From Clostridium lacusfryxellense (GTDB taxonomy: Bacteria; Bacillota; Clostridia; Clostridiales; Clostridiaceae): 46,615 bases of DNA. Position numbers and translations under genes: made by a program. The stretch covers positions 1-46,615 of the forward strand of contig NZ_JAHLEB010000040.1 in NCBI RefSeq assembly GCF_018861735.1, read 5' to 3'. Positions 26,567 through 36,092 of this stretch are shown one piece after another; within the stretch, counting starts at the first letter, position 1; every line of letters starts with the position of its first letter. The notes beneath the pieces were generated by a model. It was not told where the DNA came from. It searched no databases and was given only the letters and a program-made list of their open reading frames with translations.

Positions 26567-28129
26567 ATGAAAAGAAAATATCTTGCTATTATGCTGACGG
26601 GAGTACTTGTACTAAGTGTGGCACTAACAGGTTGCGCAGGCGGTTCAAAAACAACAAAAACAGCAACACCAAAAACGTTAATTTTTTCTCAAGGAGCGGA
26701 TCCTAGAGGTCTTGACCCAGCTTATGTAGATGATGGTGAATCAGCAAAAGTTATGTGTAATATTTATGAAGGACTAGTTAAATACAAAGATGGATCAACA
26801 GAAATAGCGCCGAGTCTTGCTACAGATTGGAAAATTAGTGATGATGGAAAAGAATATACCTTCAATTTAAGAAAGGACGTTAAGTTCCAAGACGGAACTC
26901 CTTTTAATGCAGATGCTGTTGTATTTAATGTAGAAAGACAGATTGCTCCAAAGGCTACAGAGGATATGCCATATGCATCCTTTACTTATGGACCAGTTGT
27001 TAAAATTGAAAAAGTAAGTGATTTATCAGTTAAATTTACATTAAAAAGCAAGTATACACCATTTCTTGCGAATCTTGCAATGACACTGGCTGCTCCAGTT
27101 TTAAGCCCAACAGCAATTGAAAAATACAAAGGTAAACTAATGGAGAATCCAGTTGGAACAGGTCCATATACGTTTGTATCTTGGGATAAAAATCAATCAT
27201 TGAAGCTTAAAAAATATGATGGATACTGGGGTAGTAAACCAAAGGCTGATAACGTAGTATTTAAGTTTACTAAGGAAAATTCAGTTCGTGCCAGTGATTT
27301 AATGACAGGTGGAACAGATATAATTGATGGAGTAGATCCTAATGATATTGCAAAATTAGAATCTAGTAAGATGAAAATATATAAATCAGATGGAATGAAT
27401 ATTAATTATATGGCATTTAATTGTGCAAGAGCACCATTTAATGATCCTAAACTTCGCGAGGCTATATCTCATGCTATAAATCGTGATGAATTAATTAAAT
27501 ATTTATATCAAGGATATGCAAGTGTAGCAAACAGCCCACTTCCATCTTTTATACCTGGTTATGACAAGGATGTACAACCATATAACTATGATGTAGAAAA
27601 AGCAAAACAATTGCTTAAAGAAGTTGGTAAATCAGATTTAAAGGTTAAGATTATTACTTATTCAAATCCAAGACCTTATAATTCAGTTGGCGGACAAAAA
27701 CTTGCAGAATCAGTGCAAAATTATTTAGCAAAAATTGGTGTAACTGCAACAATTGACTCTTATAATTGGACTGATTATAAAACAAAGGTTGCTAATGGAG
27801 AAGGAGATATATTCTTCTATGGTTGGACTGGTGATAATGGGGATGCAGATAATTTCCTTTCACTATTCGATTCACATGAAATTAAATCTACTTTGAATTC
27901 AGCTAAATATTCAAATCCAGCAGTTGATGCGCTACTTGTAAAAGGTAGAGAATTAGCAAATGGAGAAGAACGAAATAAAGTTTATAAAGATCTTCAAGAG
28001 ATAGTTTCAAAGGATGCAGCATGGCTTCCACTATCTCATTCACAAGTTCTTGCTGCATATTCACCTAAGGTTACTGGTTTTTCAGTTCATCCAACAGGAT
28101 CAGTATTCTTTGAAGGGGTAGATAAATAA
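26567..28129 (+). CDS. Peptide ABC transporter substrate-binding lipoprotein
   Basis: A 520-residue solute-binding protein of family 5 (Dpp/Opp). The lipoprotein signal ends in VALTGCAGG, with the lipid Cys at about residue 23. Family segments include LIFSQGADPRGLDPAYVDD, LATDWKISDDGKEYTFNLRKDVKFQDGTPF, NPVGTGPYTF, and APFNDPKLREAISHAINRDELI. It captures peptides, or possibly glutathione or nickel complexes, outside the cell for the permease and ATPase pairs downstream. A hairpin after it (28153) would raise its level over the other subunits. The start follows a GGGGGG tract. Confidence 0.9.
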   Translation: MKRKYLAIMLTGVLVLSVALTGCAGGSKTTKTATPKTLIFSQGADPRGLDPAYVDDGESAKVMCNIYEGLVKYKDGSTEIAPSLATDWKISDDGKEYTFNLRKDVKFQDGTPFNADAVVFNVERQIAPKATEDMPYASFTYGPVVKIEKVSDLSVKFTLKSKYTPFLANLAMTLAAPVLSPTAIEKYKGKLMENPVGTGPYTFVSWDKNQSLKLKKYDGYWGSKPKADNVVFKFTKENSVRASDLMTGGTDIIDGVDPNDIAKLESSKMKIYKSDGMNINYMAFNCARAPFNDPKLREAISHAINRDELIKYLYQGYASVANSPLPSFIPGYDKDVQPYNYDVEKAKQLLKEVGKSDLKVKIITYSNPRPYNSVGGQKLAESVQNYLAKIGVTATIDSYNWTDYKTKVANGEGDIFFYGWTGDNGDADNFLSLFDSHEIKSTLNSAKYSNPAVDALLVKGRELANGEERNKVYKDLQEIVSKDAAWLPLSHSQVLAAYSPKVTGFSVHPTGSVFFEGVDK

Positions 28130-28152
28130 TTTTATTTTAGAAGTGTTTTTAG

Positions 28153-28187
28153 GTGGAACATCGCATTAAGCGATTTTCCACTTTTTT
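28153..28187 (+). terminator. Intra-operon hairpin after the peptide-binding protein
   Basis: GTGGAACATCGC pairs with GCGATTTTCCAC with one mismatch around ATTAA, and is followed by TTTTTT. It is a strong terminator shape inside the operon, probably leaky. Confidence 0.75.
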
Positions 28188-28210
28188 AAGATTTAGGAAG
28201 GAGGGTAACT

Positions 28211-29215
28211 ATGGTTAAATATATTATTAAACGACTGCTTTTACTTATACCAGTTATTATTGGAGTATCAATACTTGTATTTTTAGTAATGCACATGTTT
28301 ACTACGGACCCAGCTGCCACAATTCTTGGGCAGCACGCAAAGCAAGATCAGATTGCAGCACTAAGGGAACAACTTGGACTTAATAAACCTATTTATGTTC
28401 AGTACTGGGATTTTTTAAGAGGATTATCTCATGGGGATTTGGGGAATTCACTTATGACAAAAACACCAGTATGGGATGAAATAATGGCTCGTTTTCCAGC
28501 TACGATTGAGCTTGCATTAGCTGCGGTTATATTTGCTTCTATTTTTGGGGTATTTATGGGGGTTATTTCTGCAATAAAACAAAACTCAATTATTGATTAT
28601 ATATGTATGGTAATATCTTTACTTGGAGTATCTATGCCTATATTTTGGTTAGGTTTAATTTTTATATTAGTTTTTGCAGTGCAACTTCAGTGGTTGCCAG
28701 TATCGGGTAGAATAGATATAGGTCTTGAACCAATTAAAATTACAGGACTATACTTAATAGATTCTCTAGTTACAGGTAATATGCCTGCATTTTATAGCAC
28801 TGTAAGACATCTAATTATGCCAGCAGTAGCCCTTGGGTCAGCATCTACTGCTATTATCGCAAGAATGACTAGGTCTACAATGCTTGAGGTTGTGAGGCAG
28901 GATTATATAAGGACTGCTAGGGCAAAGGGGTTATTAGAAAGACCAATTATTTTTGGACATGCACTAAAAAATGCACTAATTCCAATTATAACAGTAATAG
29001 GACTTCAACTGGGTACATTACTTGGTGGAGCAGTACTAACAGAAACTGTATTTTCATGGCCAGGCGTTGGTAAATACGTAGTAGAGGCAATTTTAGTAAC
29101 AGATTATCCAGTGGTTCAAGGTACTGTTATGATGATGGCAGTTATATTTGTGCTTGTTAACTTGATCGTAGATATAATTTATGCAGTTATAGATCCAAGA
29201 ATTAAATATTCTTAA
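28211..29215 (+). CDS. dppB: Peptide ABC transporter permease (DppB-like)
   Basis: A 334-residue membrane protein of the DppB/OppB class with six helices. It begins MVKYIIKRLLLLIPVIIGVSILVF, and the LGLNKPIYVQYWDFLRGLSHGDLG segment follows. The EAA loop (VVRQDYIRTARAKGLLERPIIFGHALKNALIP) binds the ATPases. It forms the channel with the next gene. AAGGAGGG lies just upstream. The name follows the dppABCDF arrangement; oligopeptide, dipeptide and related systems cannot be told apart here. Confidence 0.88.
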   Translation: MVKYIIKRLLLLIPVIIGVSILVFLVMHMFTTDPAATILGQHAKQDQIAALREQLGLNKPIYVQYWDFLRGLSHGDLGNSLMTKTPVWDEIMARFPATIELALAAVIFASIFGVFMGVISAIKQNSIIDYICMVISLLGVSMPIFWLGLIFILVFAVQLQWLPVSGRIDIGLEPIKITGLYLIDSLVTGNMPAFYSTVRHLIMPAVALGSASTAIIARMTRSTMLEVVRQDYIRTARAKGLLERPIIFGHALKNALIPIITVIGLQLGTLLGGAVLTETVFSWPGVGKYVVEAILVTDYPVVQGTVMMMAVIFVLVNLIVDIIYAVIDPRIKYS

Positions 29216-29227
29216 GGGAGTGAAATA

Positions 29228-30127
29228 ATGACAAATAAAAAATTAGATGAAAATGATGAAGTTAAATTGCAAAAAGCTCCTAAGGAAGAATCTAAACTTG
29301 GAAACGCATGGTATATGCTTAAGAAAAATAAAGCAGCACTAGTAGGACTTATAATAATAATAGTTCTTTTGATAGTCGCTATTTTTGGACCATTACTTAT
29401 GCCTTATAATGCGAATATAGGAGAACTATCACAAAGCCTTCAAAAACCTTCTATTGCCCATTGGTTTGGAACTGATGAGCAGGGGCGCGATATTCTAAGT
29501 AGGATAATAGATGGTACTAAGATTTCTTTAAGGGTTGGTATTACAGCTGTTGCAGTAGCTTTGTCTATAGGTATTGTTGTAGGATCTCTAGCAGGGTATT
29601 ACGGTGGTAAAGTAGATATGTTAATAATGAGATTTATGGATATCATGCTTGCCTTTCCATCATTATTACTGGCAATTGCTTTTATGAGTGTGCTAGGAAA
29701 AGGTATTGACAACGCAATAATTGCAATAAGTATTGTTACAATTCCTGAATACGCTAGAATTGTTAGAGGGTCTATATTGTCAATTAAAGATAGTGAATAT
29801 GTCCAAGCAGCAAGAGTTATTGGAAATAGTGATGCGGCTATAATATTTAAACATATACTGCCTAACGTAATTTCTCCGATAATAGTTCGTGCGACTCTAG
29901 GAGTATCAAATGCTATTTTAGATACTGCTGCTCTCGGGTTTTTAGGACTTGGAGTACAGCCTCCACAAGCGGAATGGGGAAGTATGCTGGGAGCTGGACG
30001 TGGATATTTTTATAATGCTCCTCATATAATTCTTTTTCCGGGTATTGCTATAACTATAACTGTACTTGCTTTCAATCTATTTGGTGATGGACTACGCGAT
30101 GCACTAGATCCAAAACTTCATCAATAA
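29228..30127 (+). CDS. dppC: Peptide ABC transporter permease (DppC-like)
   Basis: A 299-residue DppC/OppC-class permease with a short charged N-terminal arm and six helices. Signatures are HWFGTDEQGRDILSRII, the EAA loop EYVQAARVIGNSDAAIIFKHILPN, and a C-terminal LGFLGLGVQPPQAEWGSML. It starts 12 bases after the partner permease and pairs with it. GGGAG precedes the ATG. Confidence 0.9.
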   Translation: MTNKKLDENDEVKLQKAPKEESKLGNAWYMLKKNKAALVGLIIIIVLLIVAIFGPLLMPYNANIGELSQSLQKPSIAHWFGTDEQGRDILSRIIDGTKISLRVGITAVAVALSIGIVVGSLAGYYGGKVDMLIMRFMDIMLAFPSLLLAIAFMSVLGKGIDNAIIAISIVTIPEYARIVRGSILSIKDSEYVQAARVIGNSDAAIIFKHILPNVISPIIVRATLGVSNAILDTAALGFLGLGVQPPQAEWGSMLGAGRGYFYNAPHIILFPGIAITITVLAFNLFGDGLRDALDPKLHQ

Positions 30128-30140
30128 GGGGGATAACATA

Positions 30141-31118
30141 ATGTTATTAGAAGTTAAAAATTTACAAACTCAGTTTAGGGTTAAGGGCGGATTAGTTAAT
30201 GCTGTAGATGGTGTGGATTTTGAAGTAGAGAAAGGTGAGATACTCGCTATTGTTGGTGAGTCTGGTAGTGGTAAAAGCGTAACTTCACTTTCAGTTTTAA
30301 GCCTTATACCGAGTCCTCCTGGGAAAATTATAGGCGGTGAAATTCTATTTAAAGGTGAAGATTTGTTAAAGAAAAGTAAGAAGGAAATGCAAGATATAAG
30401 AGGGGATAAAATATCAATGATATTTCAAGAACCTATGACGTCTTTAAATCCTGTGGTTACTATAGGAAAACAAATAGCAGAAACTATAACTCGTCATAAA
30501 AATCTGAAAAAGAAAGAAGCTACTGCTGAGGCAGTTAAGATGCTTGAATTAGTAGGAATTCCAACTCCAGAGAAAAGAATAAACGATTATCCTCATCAAT
30601 TAAGTGGTGGTATGAGGCAAAGAGTAATGATTGCTATAGCACTTTCTTGTAATCCAGAATTACTTATTGCGGATGAGCCTACAACTGCCCTTGATGTTAC
30701 TATACAAGCTCAAATATTGGAACTACTTATAAGTCTAAAAAATAAATTTAATACTGCGATTCTTTTAATTACCCATGATCTTGGTGTAGTCGCAGAAACA
30801 GCAGATAAGGTTGTAGTAATGTATTGTGGTAAGATAGTTGAAAAAGCAACTTCACTTGAACTTTTCAAAAAGCCACTACATCCTTATACTGAGGGATTAC
30901 TTCTTTCAATACCTAAGGTGGATGAAAAAGTAGATCAATTATTTATGATTCCAGGAATGGTACCAAACCCCTTAAATATGCCAAAGGGATGTGCATTTAG
31001 TGACAGGTGTAGTAAATGTATGGATGTATGCATACAAAAACAGCCAGAACTTGTTGACTACGAGGGTAGAAAAGTTCGTTGTTTTCTATACAATGATAAA
31101 CAGGAAGGACAGGTGTAG
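30141..31118 (+). CDS. dppD: Peptide ABC transporter ATPase (DppD-like)
   Basis: A 325-residue ATPase. It has the Walker A GESGSGKS (about residues 38-45), the signature [15 protein letters not shown], the Walker [14 protein letters not shown] and the H-loop in LITHDLGVV. The C-terminal oligo_HPY extension carries a Cys cluster ([14 protein letters not shown]) of the sort that binds an iron-sulphur cluster in some DppD proteins. It energises import with the second ATPase next door. GGGGGAT precedes the ATG. Confidence 0.9.
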   Translation: MLLEVKNLQTQFRVKGGLVNAVDGVDFEVEKGEILAIVGESGSGKSVTSLSVLSLIPSPPGKIIGGEILFKGEDLLKKSKKEMQDIRGDKISMIFQEPMTSLNPVVTIGKQIAETITRHKNLKKKEATAEAVKMLELVGIPTPEKRINDYPHQLSGGMRQRVMIAIALSCNPELLIADEPTTALDVTIQAQILELLISLKNKFNTAILLITHDLGVVAETADKVVVMYCGKIVEKATSLELFKKPLHPYTEGLLLSIPKVDEKVDQLFMIPGMVPNPLNMPKGCAFSDRCSKCMDVCIQKQPELVDYEGRKVRCFLYNDKQEGQV

Positions 31119-31120
31119 AT

Positions 31121-32083
31121 ATGGAGCCATTATTACAAGTTAAAGATTTAAAAAAGTATTTTCCTGTACAATCCGGTATATTTGGTAAAACAACAGATTT
31201 TGTTAAGGCTGTTGATGGTGTATCATTTAATATTTATAAGGGTGAAACTTTAGGATTAGTTGGAGAATCTGGTTGTGGTAAATCAACTACCGGTAGAATG
31301 CTTGTTAATTTGTTAGCGCCAACATCTGGTCAAGTAATCTTTGAGGGAAGAGATGTAGCTAAATTATCAAAAAAAGAGCAAAAGAGTATGAGAAAAAACA
31401 TACAAATTATATTTCAAGACCCTTACTCTTCTCTTAATCCAAGGATGAGCATTGGAGATATAATAGCGGAGCCTATGAAGGTGAATAAAACAGAAAGAAA
31501 AGAAGATATAGAAAAAAGGGTTCTTTCACTTTTAAATTGTGTAGGGCTTGCTAGTTTTCATAGAAATAGATATCCACACGAATTTAGTGGTGGTCAAAGA
31601 CAAAGGGTAGGTATTGCTAGAGCCCTTTCTTTAAACCCTAAGCTTATAGTTTGTGATGAAGCAGTATCAGCATTAGATGTGTCTATACAGGCCCAGGTAT
31701 TAAATTTGCTTCATGATTTGCAAAAGGAATTTGATTTAACATATCTATTCATTGCACATGGACTAAACGTAGTTAAACATGTAAGTACGAGAGTTGGTGT
31801 AATGTATTTAGGGAAGATGGTTGAACTTGCGGATGGAGATTTACTTTATCGTGAACCTAGACACCCATATTCACAAGCACTATTATCAGCTATCCCAATT
31901 CCAGATCCAACTAAAAAGAAAAATAGAATCATACTAACAGGAGATGTACCTAGTCCAATTAATCCACCTTCGGGATGCAGTTTTCATACTAGATGTTTTA
32001 AGTGTACAGAGATTTGTAGCAAAGAGGAACCAAAATTTGAAGATTTAGGTGGAGGACATCGAGTAGCTTGTTGGAATTTGTAA
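31121..32083 (+). CDS. dppF: Peptide ABC transporter ATPase (DppF-like)
   Basis: A 320-residue ATPase that pairs with the upstream one. It has the Walker [10 protein letters not shown], the signature [15 protein letters not shown] and a Walker B reading [13 protein letters not shown], where Pro of the usual DEP is Ala (DEA). The C-terminal extension again has a Cys cluster ([14 protein letters not shown]). It starts 2 bases after the previous stop. The gene ends at a strong bidirectional terminator shared with the facing antiporter. Confidence 0.9.
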   Translation: MEPLLQVKDLKKYFPVQSGIFGKTTDFVKAVDGVSFNIYKGETLGLVGESGCGKSTTGRMLVNLLAPTSGQVIFEGRDVAKLSKKEQKSMRKNIQIIFQDPYSSLNPRMSIGDIIAEPMKVNKTERKEDIEKRVLSLLNCVGLASFHRNRYPHEFSGGQRQRVGIARALSLNPKLIVCDEAVSALDVSIQAQVLNLLHDLQKEFDLTYLFIAHGLNVVKHVSTRVGVMYLGKMVELADGDLLYREPRHPYSQALLSAIPIPDPTKKKNRIILTGDVPSPINPPSGCSFHTRCFKCTEICSKEEPKFEDLGGGHRVACWNL

Positions 32084-32097
32084 TGTTATATAAATTT

Positions 32098-32139
32098 AAA
32101 AATGCCCAGTACTGTATAAAAACAATACTGGGCATTTTT
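32098..32139. terminator. Bidirectional terminator
   Basis: AAAAATGCCCAGTA pairs with TACTGGGCATTTTT, a perfect 14-bp stem between convergent genes, with A and T tails serving both strands. Confidence 0.9.
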
Positions 32140-32142
32140 AAA

Positions 32143-33420
32143 TTAATTTGCAGAGACTTCATCTTTTACCGTAATTATATTTTCTTTAATTACAGCTTCT
32201 TCAAGTTTCAGAAGTTTTGCAACATATTTGGCAGTACTTGCTTGAAAAGTTAAAGTTATGATTATTGCCATAAAGGTAACAGCTGAAATTATTGGTGCAT
32301 TATTAATTTTTAAACTTATAATCATGCCTGCGAGTGCCGCTGGTATAACACCAGTTTCGCGAGTCCACATAAGGTACAATAACTCATTTAATTTCCATTC
32401 AGCTTTTTTATCAAACATCACCGAAATAAATACGGAAACTGGTCTAGCTATAAACATAAATAATAAAATAATAATTAAAGCTTGTACCCAATATTGTCCT
32501 AATAAAACAAAGTCAATTTGTGTTCCTAAAGTAATAAATATCATAATTCTGAGTAAAGAAATAAATGTATCTTTAAAGTTAACATGTAAACTTAAATTTT
32601 CTTTAGCCATCTTAAGATTAAATATCTGCTTATTTCCACAAACCATTCCTACCATAAAAGTAGCCATAAAACCACTAAACCCTAAACGCTCTGCTAGAAC
32701 ATATGCGCCTAAAATAGAGGCAATTGCAACTTCAGCAGAATGGCCTTGTAAGAAATTATATTTTTTATCTGAAAGTAGAACAGTAATTGAATAGCCAACT
32801 AATAATCCAATTAAGATACCACCACCAGCTGTTGTTATAAGTTTTATAACGCTGTTGCCTAGACTGAAATTTCCACCTTGAATTATTCCTATTATTGCAA
32901 AAGTTATAATAGCACCTGCAGCATCATTAAATGCTGATTCAGAAATTATTGTTTGCTTTACCTTATTGCTTATATTTATTGTTTTAAACAAAGGAACTAG
33001 TACAGAAGGATCTGTTGATGCAATAACTGATCCTAATAATAGTGCAGACATAAAATCTATATTTAGTATTTTATATGCAAAGAAAGCAGTTATGAAAGAG
33101 GATACTAAAACACCAACTGTAGATAATGTGAATACCGATGTTTTTACCTTATTTAAAACATGTAATTGTACTTCTCGCCCACCATCATACAAAATATATG
33201 CGGCACCAAATGTAAGTATCAAATGATTGCCAGTAGTGTATTGATCAAAATTTAAAATATTAAGAAATGAAGGCCCTAAAAATATTCCTGCGAAAATAAA
33301 TAATACAACGTCTGGAATCGGAATATGTTGGATTATCTTCACACAAATAACTCCCGTAAATATTAAAATTGCTAGTAGTGTCATTAAATTCTCTGTTACA
33401 TTTGCTGCATTTCCACTCAT
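32143..33420 (-). CDS. Cation/proton antiporter (CPA family)
   Basis: A protein of about 425 residues with 12-13 hydrophobic helices, monovalent cation:proton antiporter family. Key polar residues lie inside membrane segments: ASTDPSVLVPL and SAFNDAAGAIITFA, the Asp residues used for ion exchange in CPA transporters. ATG 33420 is the likely start, because GGAGG lies 5 bases before it and forms part of an earlier in-frame ATGGAGG. It is monocistronic and would move Na+ or K+ against H+. It lacks the TrkA-N/RCK domain of Kef channels. Confidence 0.82.
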   Translation of the reverse strand: MSGNAANVTENLMTLLAILIFTGVICVKIIQHIPIPDVVLFIFAGIFLGPSFLNILNFDQYTTGNHLILTFGAAYILYDGGREVQLHVLNKVKTSVFTLSTVGVLVSSFITAFFAYKILNIDFMSALLLGSVIASTDPSVLVPLFKTINISNKVKQTIISESAFNDAAGAIITFAIIGIIQGGNFSLGNSVIKLITTAGGGILIGLLVGYSITVLLSDKKYNFLQGHSAEVAIASILGAYVLAERLGFSGFMATFMVGMVCGNKQIFNLKMAKENLSLHVNFKDTFISLLRIMIFITLGTQIDFVLLGQYWVQALIIILLFMFIARPVSVFISVMFDKKAEWKLNELLYLMWTRETGVIPAALAGMIISLKINNAPIISAVTFMAIIITLTFQASTAKYVAKLLKLEEAVIKENIITVKDEVSAN

Positions 33421-33669
33421 ATTAACCTCCATGATCTAATTGTTTAGTATATTTTCCAAGACTAAGTATATCATTTTACATTATAAATCATCAAACGATA
33501 TATTTAGTCATTAGACTTAACCTAAGGACATACTATTTAATGTAAAGCTTTGAATGCATGTAATGTATAACTTTAAACTATTTTCAACATGCATTTATTT
33601 ATTAAAGAATGTTATAATTATATTAGTAATTAAAGGTTATTTCTTTTAAAGATAAATGGAGGTAAATAC

Positions 33670-34323
33670 ATGGAAGACAAGAAGATAAAAACAAAGATCG
33701 CACGACCTAAATTCGATAGTGATTTAGATGTCATAGAGCTAGCTAAAGAAAATATTGAGGATGAAAGCATATTTTCTTATGGAACGGTTAGCGAATGTTC
33801 ATTAGAAAACCATGAAGCAGATAGAGTGAATTTTAAACAAGTGATATTTAAAAAGGTTATTTTTAATAAAATAACTTTTAGGCGTATAGAAATGACGGAT
33901 GTGAGATTTGAAAATTGTGATTTGTCAAATGTGGATTTTAATGAGGCGTCATTACATAGGGTAGAATTTGTGAATTGTAAAATCATTGGCGTTAATTTAA
34001 GTGAAAGCACGTTTAGAGAAGTTATTTTTGAAAATTGTATTGGTGAATTTGCTTTTTTTAGTTATTCAAATTGTAAGCAAGTTGCATTTATAGAGTGTCA
34101 ATTACGTTCTTCAGATTTTCAAAATTCAAAATTTTTAAAGGTTGAATTTCGTGAATCTAATCTTACTCAGGCCCAGATGAATTTTACAAATCTTAAGGGA
34201 GTAGATTTTACAAGTTGTGATATCGAAGGTATGGGAATAAATATAGCCGATATAAGGGGTGCAAGAGTTACTACAATTCAAGCAATTTCTATTTCATCCA
34301 TACTAGGTCTTATTATTAAATAA
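33670..34323 (+). CDS. Pentapeptide-repeat protein
   Basis: A 217-residue protein whose centre (about residues 55-200) is a run of A(D/N)LxX-type pentapeptides, for example VRFENCDLSNVDFNEASL and FRESNLTQAQMNFTNLKGVDF. These build a right-handed quadrilateral beta-helix. No signal peptide or membrane segment is present. Some relatives mimic DNA and protect gyrase, but most are uncharacterised, so no function is assigned. It has a clear GGAGG RBS and its own hairpin terminator. Confidence 0.85.
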   Translation: MEDKKIKTKIARPKFDSDLDVIELAKENIEDESIFSYGTVSECSLENHEADRVNFKQVIFKKVIFNKITFRRIEMTDVRFENCDLSNVDFNEASLHRVEFVNCKIIGVNLSESTFREVIFENCIGEFAFFSYSNCKQVAFIECQLRSSDFQNSKFLKVEFRESNLTQAQMNFTNLKGVDFTSCDIEGMGINIADIRGARVTTIQAISISSILGLIIK

Positions 34324-34371
34324 AAGTAACTTGCTAATTGAAGTGTATGGAGATTTTTAATAGAATAAGAA

Positions 34372-34424
34372 AAGATATAAAGAGAAGTTTAGCAATTAAT
34401 TGTTATGCTTCTTTTTTATATCTT
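34372..34424 (+). terminator. Terminator of the pentapeptide-repeat gene
   Basis: AAGATATAAAGAGAAG pairs with CTTCTTTTTTATATCTT around a 20-base loop, an imperfect long hairpin containing a T tract. Confidence 0.6.
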
Positions 34425-34547
34425 GAAAAAGTTTTTCTGCATTTAATAATCTCTAAATGTCGAAATAAGAAGTAAATTGGAATGAAATTACCTCTAAAAT
34501 TACTTATTTGTACAAAATTTCAAATTATTTATTCAGAATAAAAGGAT

Positions 34548-34576
34548 TTTACAATAATTTGTCGAATATATATAAT
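34548..34576 (+). promoter_or_regulatory. Promoter of the Spo0A-like gene with an internal 0A box
   Basis: TTTACA (34548-34553) and TATAAT (34571-34576) are 17 bases apart. Between them lies TTTGTCGAA (34558-34566), a match to the Spo0A binding site TGTCGAA. A box placed between -35 and -10 would block or modulate polymerase, so control by Spo0A itself is likely. GGGGACT before the ATG at 34613 serves as RBS. Confidence 0.65.
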
Positions 34577-34612
34577 ATTGTATGAAAATAAAACATAAAG
34601 GGGACTAAAAAT

Positions 34613-35413
34613 ATGGATGTGCCAAAAGTTAACATAGTCATTGCTGATGACAACAAGGAGTTCTGTAATATTCTTTATGAATATCTATTAATGCAACGAG
34701 ATATGGTTGTTACTGGTATCGCGGAGAATGGATTAGAGGCATTAAAATTAATTGGAGAAAAGAAACCTGATTTAATAGTACTTGATATAATTATGCCTAT
34801 GCTAGATGGGTTGGGTGTACTAGAGGGTTTAAATGCTATGGAGTTAGAGCCAAAACCTCGAGTAATAGTTTTATCAGCGGTTGGCCAAGATAAAATAACG
34901 CAAAGAGCTCTATCGTTAGGAGCAGATTATTATGTTCTGAAACCTTTTAATATGGAACAATTTATAAGAACAATTAGACAAGTGGCAAATCATAATATAT
35001 ATGGTTGTGAGGTAAAGAAAGAAATAATTTACTTGGAAAATACTGAAAGTGAAGTAGCTAAAAGCGAGCCAATGGATATGTTCATTCAAATAACAGATAT
35101 TATTCACCAGATTGGAATCCCTGCTAATTTAAAAGGTTATATGTATATAAGAGAGGCAATAAATATGCTAGTATTCGATATTGACCTTTTATCATCAGTT
35201 ACAAAGGGATTATATCCATTAATAAGCGAGAAATTTAATACTACCGCTAGTAGGGTAGAGAGAGCGATAAGACATGCAATAGAGGTTACGTGGACTAGTG
35301 GACAGGTAGAATATATTAATAATATTTTTGGGTATACTACTTGCAATGAAAAAGGAAAACCTACTAATTCAGAATTCATGGCTATGGTGATTTTTCACTT
35401 ACAAAAGGCTTAA
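34613..35413 (+). CDS. spo0A: Spo0A-like sporulation response regulator, altered C-terminus
   Basis: A 266-residue response regulator. The receiver domain (residues 1-125) has the acidic pocket DDN, phospho-acceptor Asp58 in LIVLDIIMP, the switch Ser in LSAVGQ and the Lys in LKPF. The DNA-binding domain has the Spo0A signature SRVERAIRHAIEV. After EFMAMV the normal end of Spo0A (ADKLRL and about five more residues) is replaced by IFHLQKA, because the DNA switches at 35389 to a DUF2207 gene fragment. The usual spoIVB neighbour is absent. The segment TWTSGQVEYINNIF lacks the Arg found in the usual SRGQ/GRGQ. It may therefore be a damaged paralogue rather than the main spo0A. Confidence 0.8.
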   Translation: MDVPKVNIVIADDNKEFCNILYEYLLMQRDMVVTGIAENGLEALKLIGEKKPDLIVLDIIMPMLDGLGVLEGLNAMELEPKPRVIVLSAVGQDKITQRALSLGADYYVLKPFNMEQFIRTIRQVANHNIYGCEVKKEIIYLENTESEVAKSEPMDMFIQITDIIHQIGIPANLKGYMYIREAINMLVFDIDLLSSVTKGLYPLISEKFNTTASRVERAIRHAIEVTWTSGQVEYINNIFGYTTCNEKGKPTNSEFMAMVIFHLQKA

Positions 35414-35820
35414 AAGACAAAAAAGTTTATGTATTAGAAAACAATACTTTAAAAGAACTCACATTAAATTCTGGTAATTCTCTTGATGATTCAGGTGATC
35501 CAGGTACTTATAACTATGAAGCGGAAGATAATTTAGGAAGACTTAAAATTTTCGAATCATCAAAAAATGAAGAAAAAACTTTTGTTATAAAGTATAAATT
35601 AATGGATATCGTTACAAAATACACGGACGTTGCAGCATTTAACAGGAAGGTAGTTGACACTTATTGGCAAACTAGATTGGATAACATAAAAATAAAAATA
35701 ACACTTCCTAGCGGTGCTACAAAAGAAGAGTTAAAAGTTTTTGCTCATGGTCCACTTGAAGGCGAATCTTCCATATTAGATAATAGTAATGTAGAATTTA
35801 AGGTTCCATCTGTGTCACAG
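35389..35820 (+). pseudogene. Middle part of a DUF2207 protein, inverted
   Basis: This 432-bp segment is open in one frame for exactly 144 codons. It reads DFSLTKGLKDKKVYVLEN, through KTFVIKYKLMDIVTKY and FNRKVVDTYW, to VEFKVPSVSQ, the middle of a DUF2207 membrane protein. It begins at the base where the Spo0A-like reading frame loses homology. It ends at the base where the opposite-strand N-terminal fragment of DUF2207 begins. No start codon or signal peptide belongs to it. The C-terminal half of the protein is missing from the window. Confidence 0.75.
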
Positions 35821-36042
35821 TACATCTCTAGTAATCCCGTTAAACTTACCATCAAAATTATAAGTAAGCCGCTCTTCAAAGTTAGCTGAACCATCATTAT
35901 TTACCAATATATTAATATCATATCCAGATAAATTATAGGTTTTAGTATCTGATGCATACACCTTTTGCCCTAATGTAGTTAGAGTAAAAAGAATAATTAT
36001 TAAAAATATTCTAGTGAAAATTATTGTGGACCTTCTTTTCAT
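35815..36042 (-). pseudogene. N-terminal part of a DUF2207 protein, truncated
   Basis: A 75-codon ORF starting at ATG 36042 behind ACGGAGG. It encodes a signal peptide (MKRRSTIIFTRIFLIIILFTLTT) followed by YNLSGYDINILVNNDGSANFEERLTYNFDGKFNGITRDV, the expected start of a DUF2207 protein. The frame then reads only Leu and a stop. The next expected residues (DFS) are found on the other strand at 35389. It is therefore the broken 5' end of a gene whose middle has been turned round. Confidence 0.75.
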
Positions 36043-36092
36043 GACTTCACCTCCGTGTATTCTTATTATAAACAATACGTTGGGAATATTCA

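Noticed and set aside
35602-35889. Plus-strand 95-codon frame starting at ATG 35602 as an independent gene
   Set aside because: The homology to DUF2207 begins before the ATG and ends at 35820; the last 23 codons are antisense to the N-terminal fragment.
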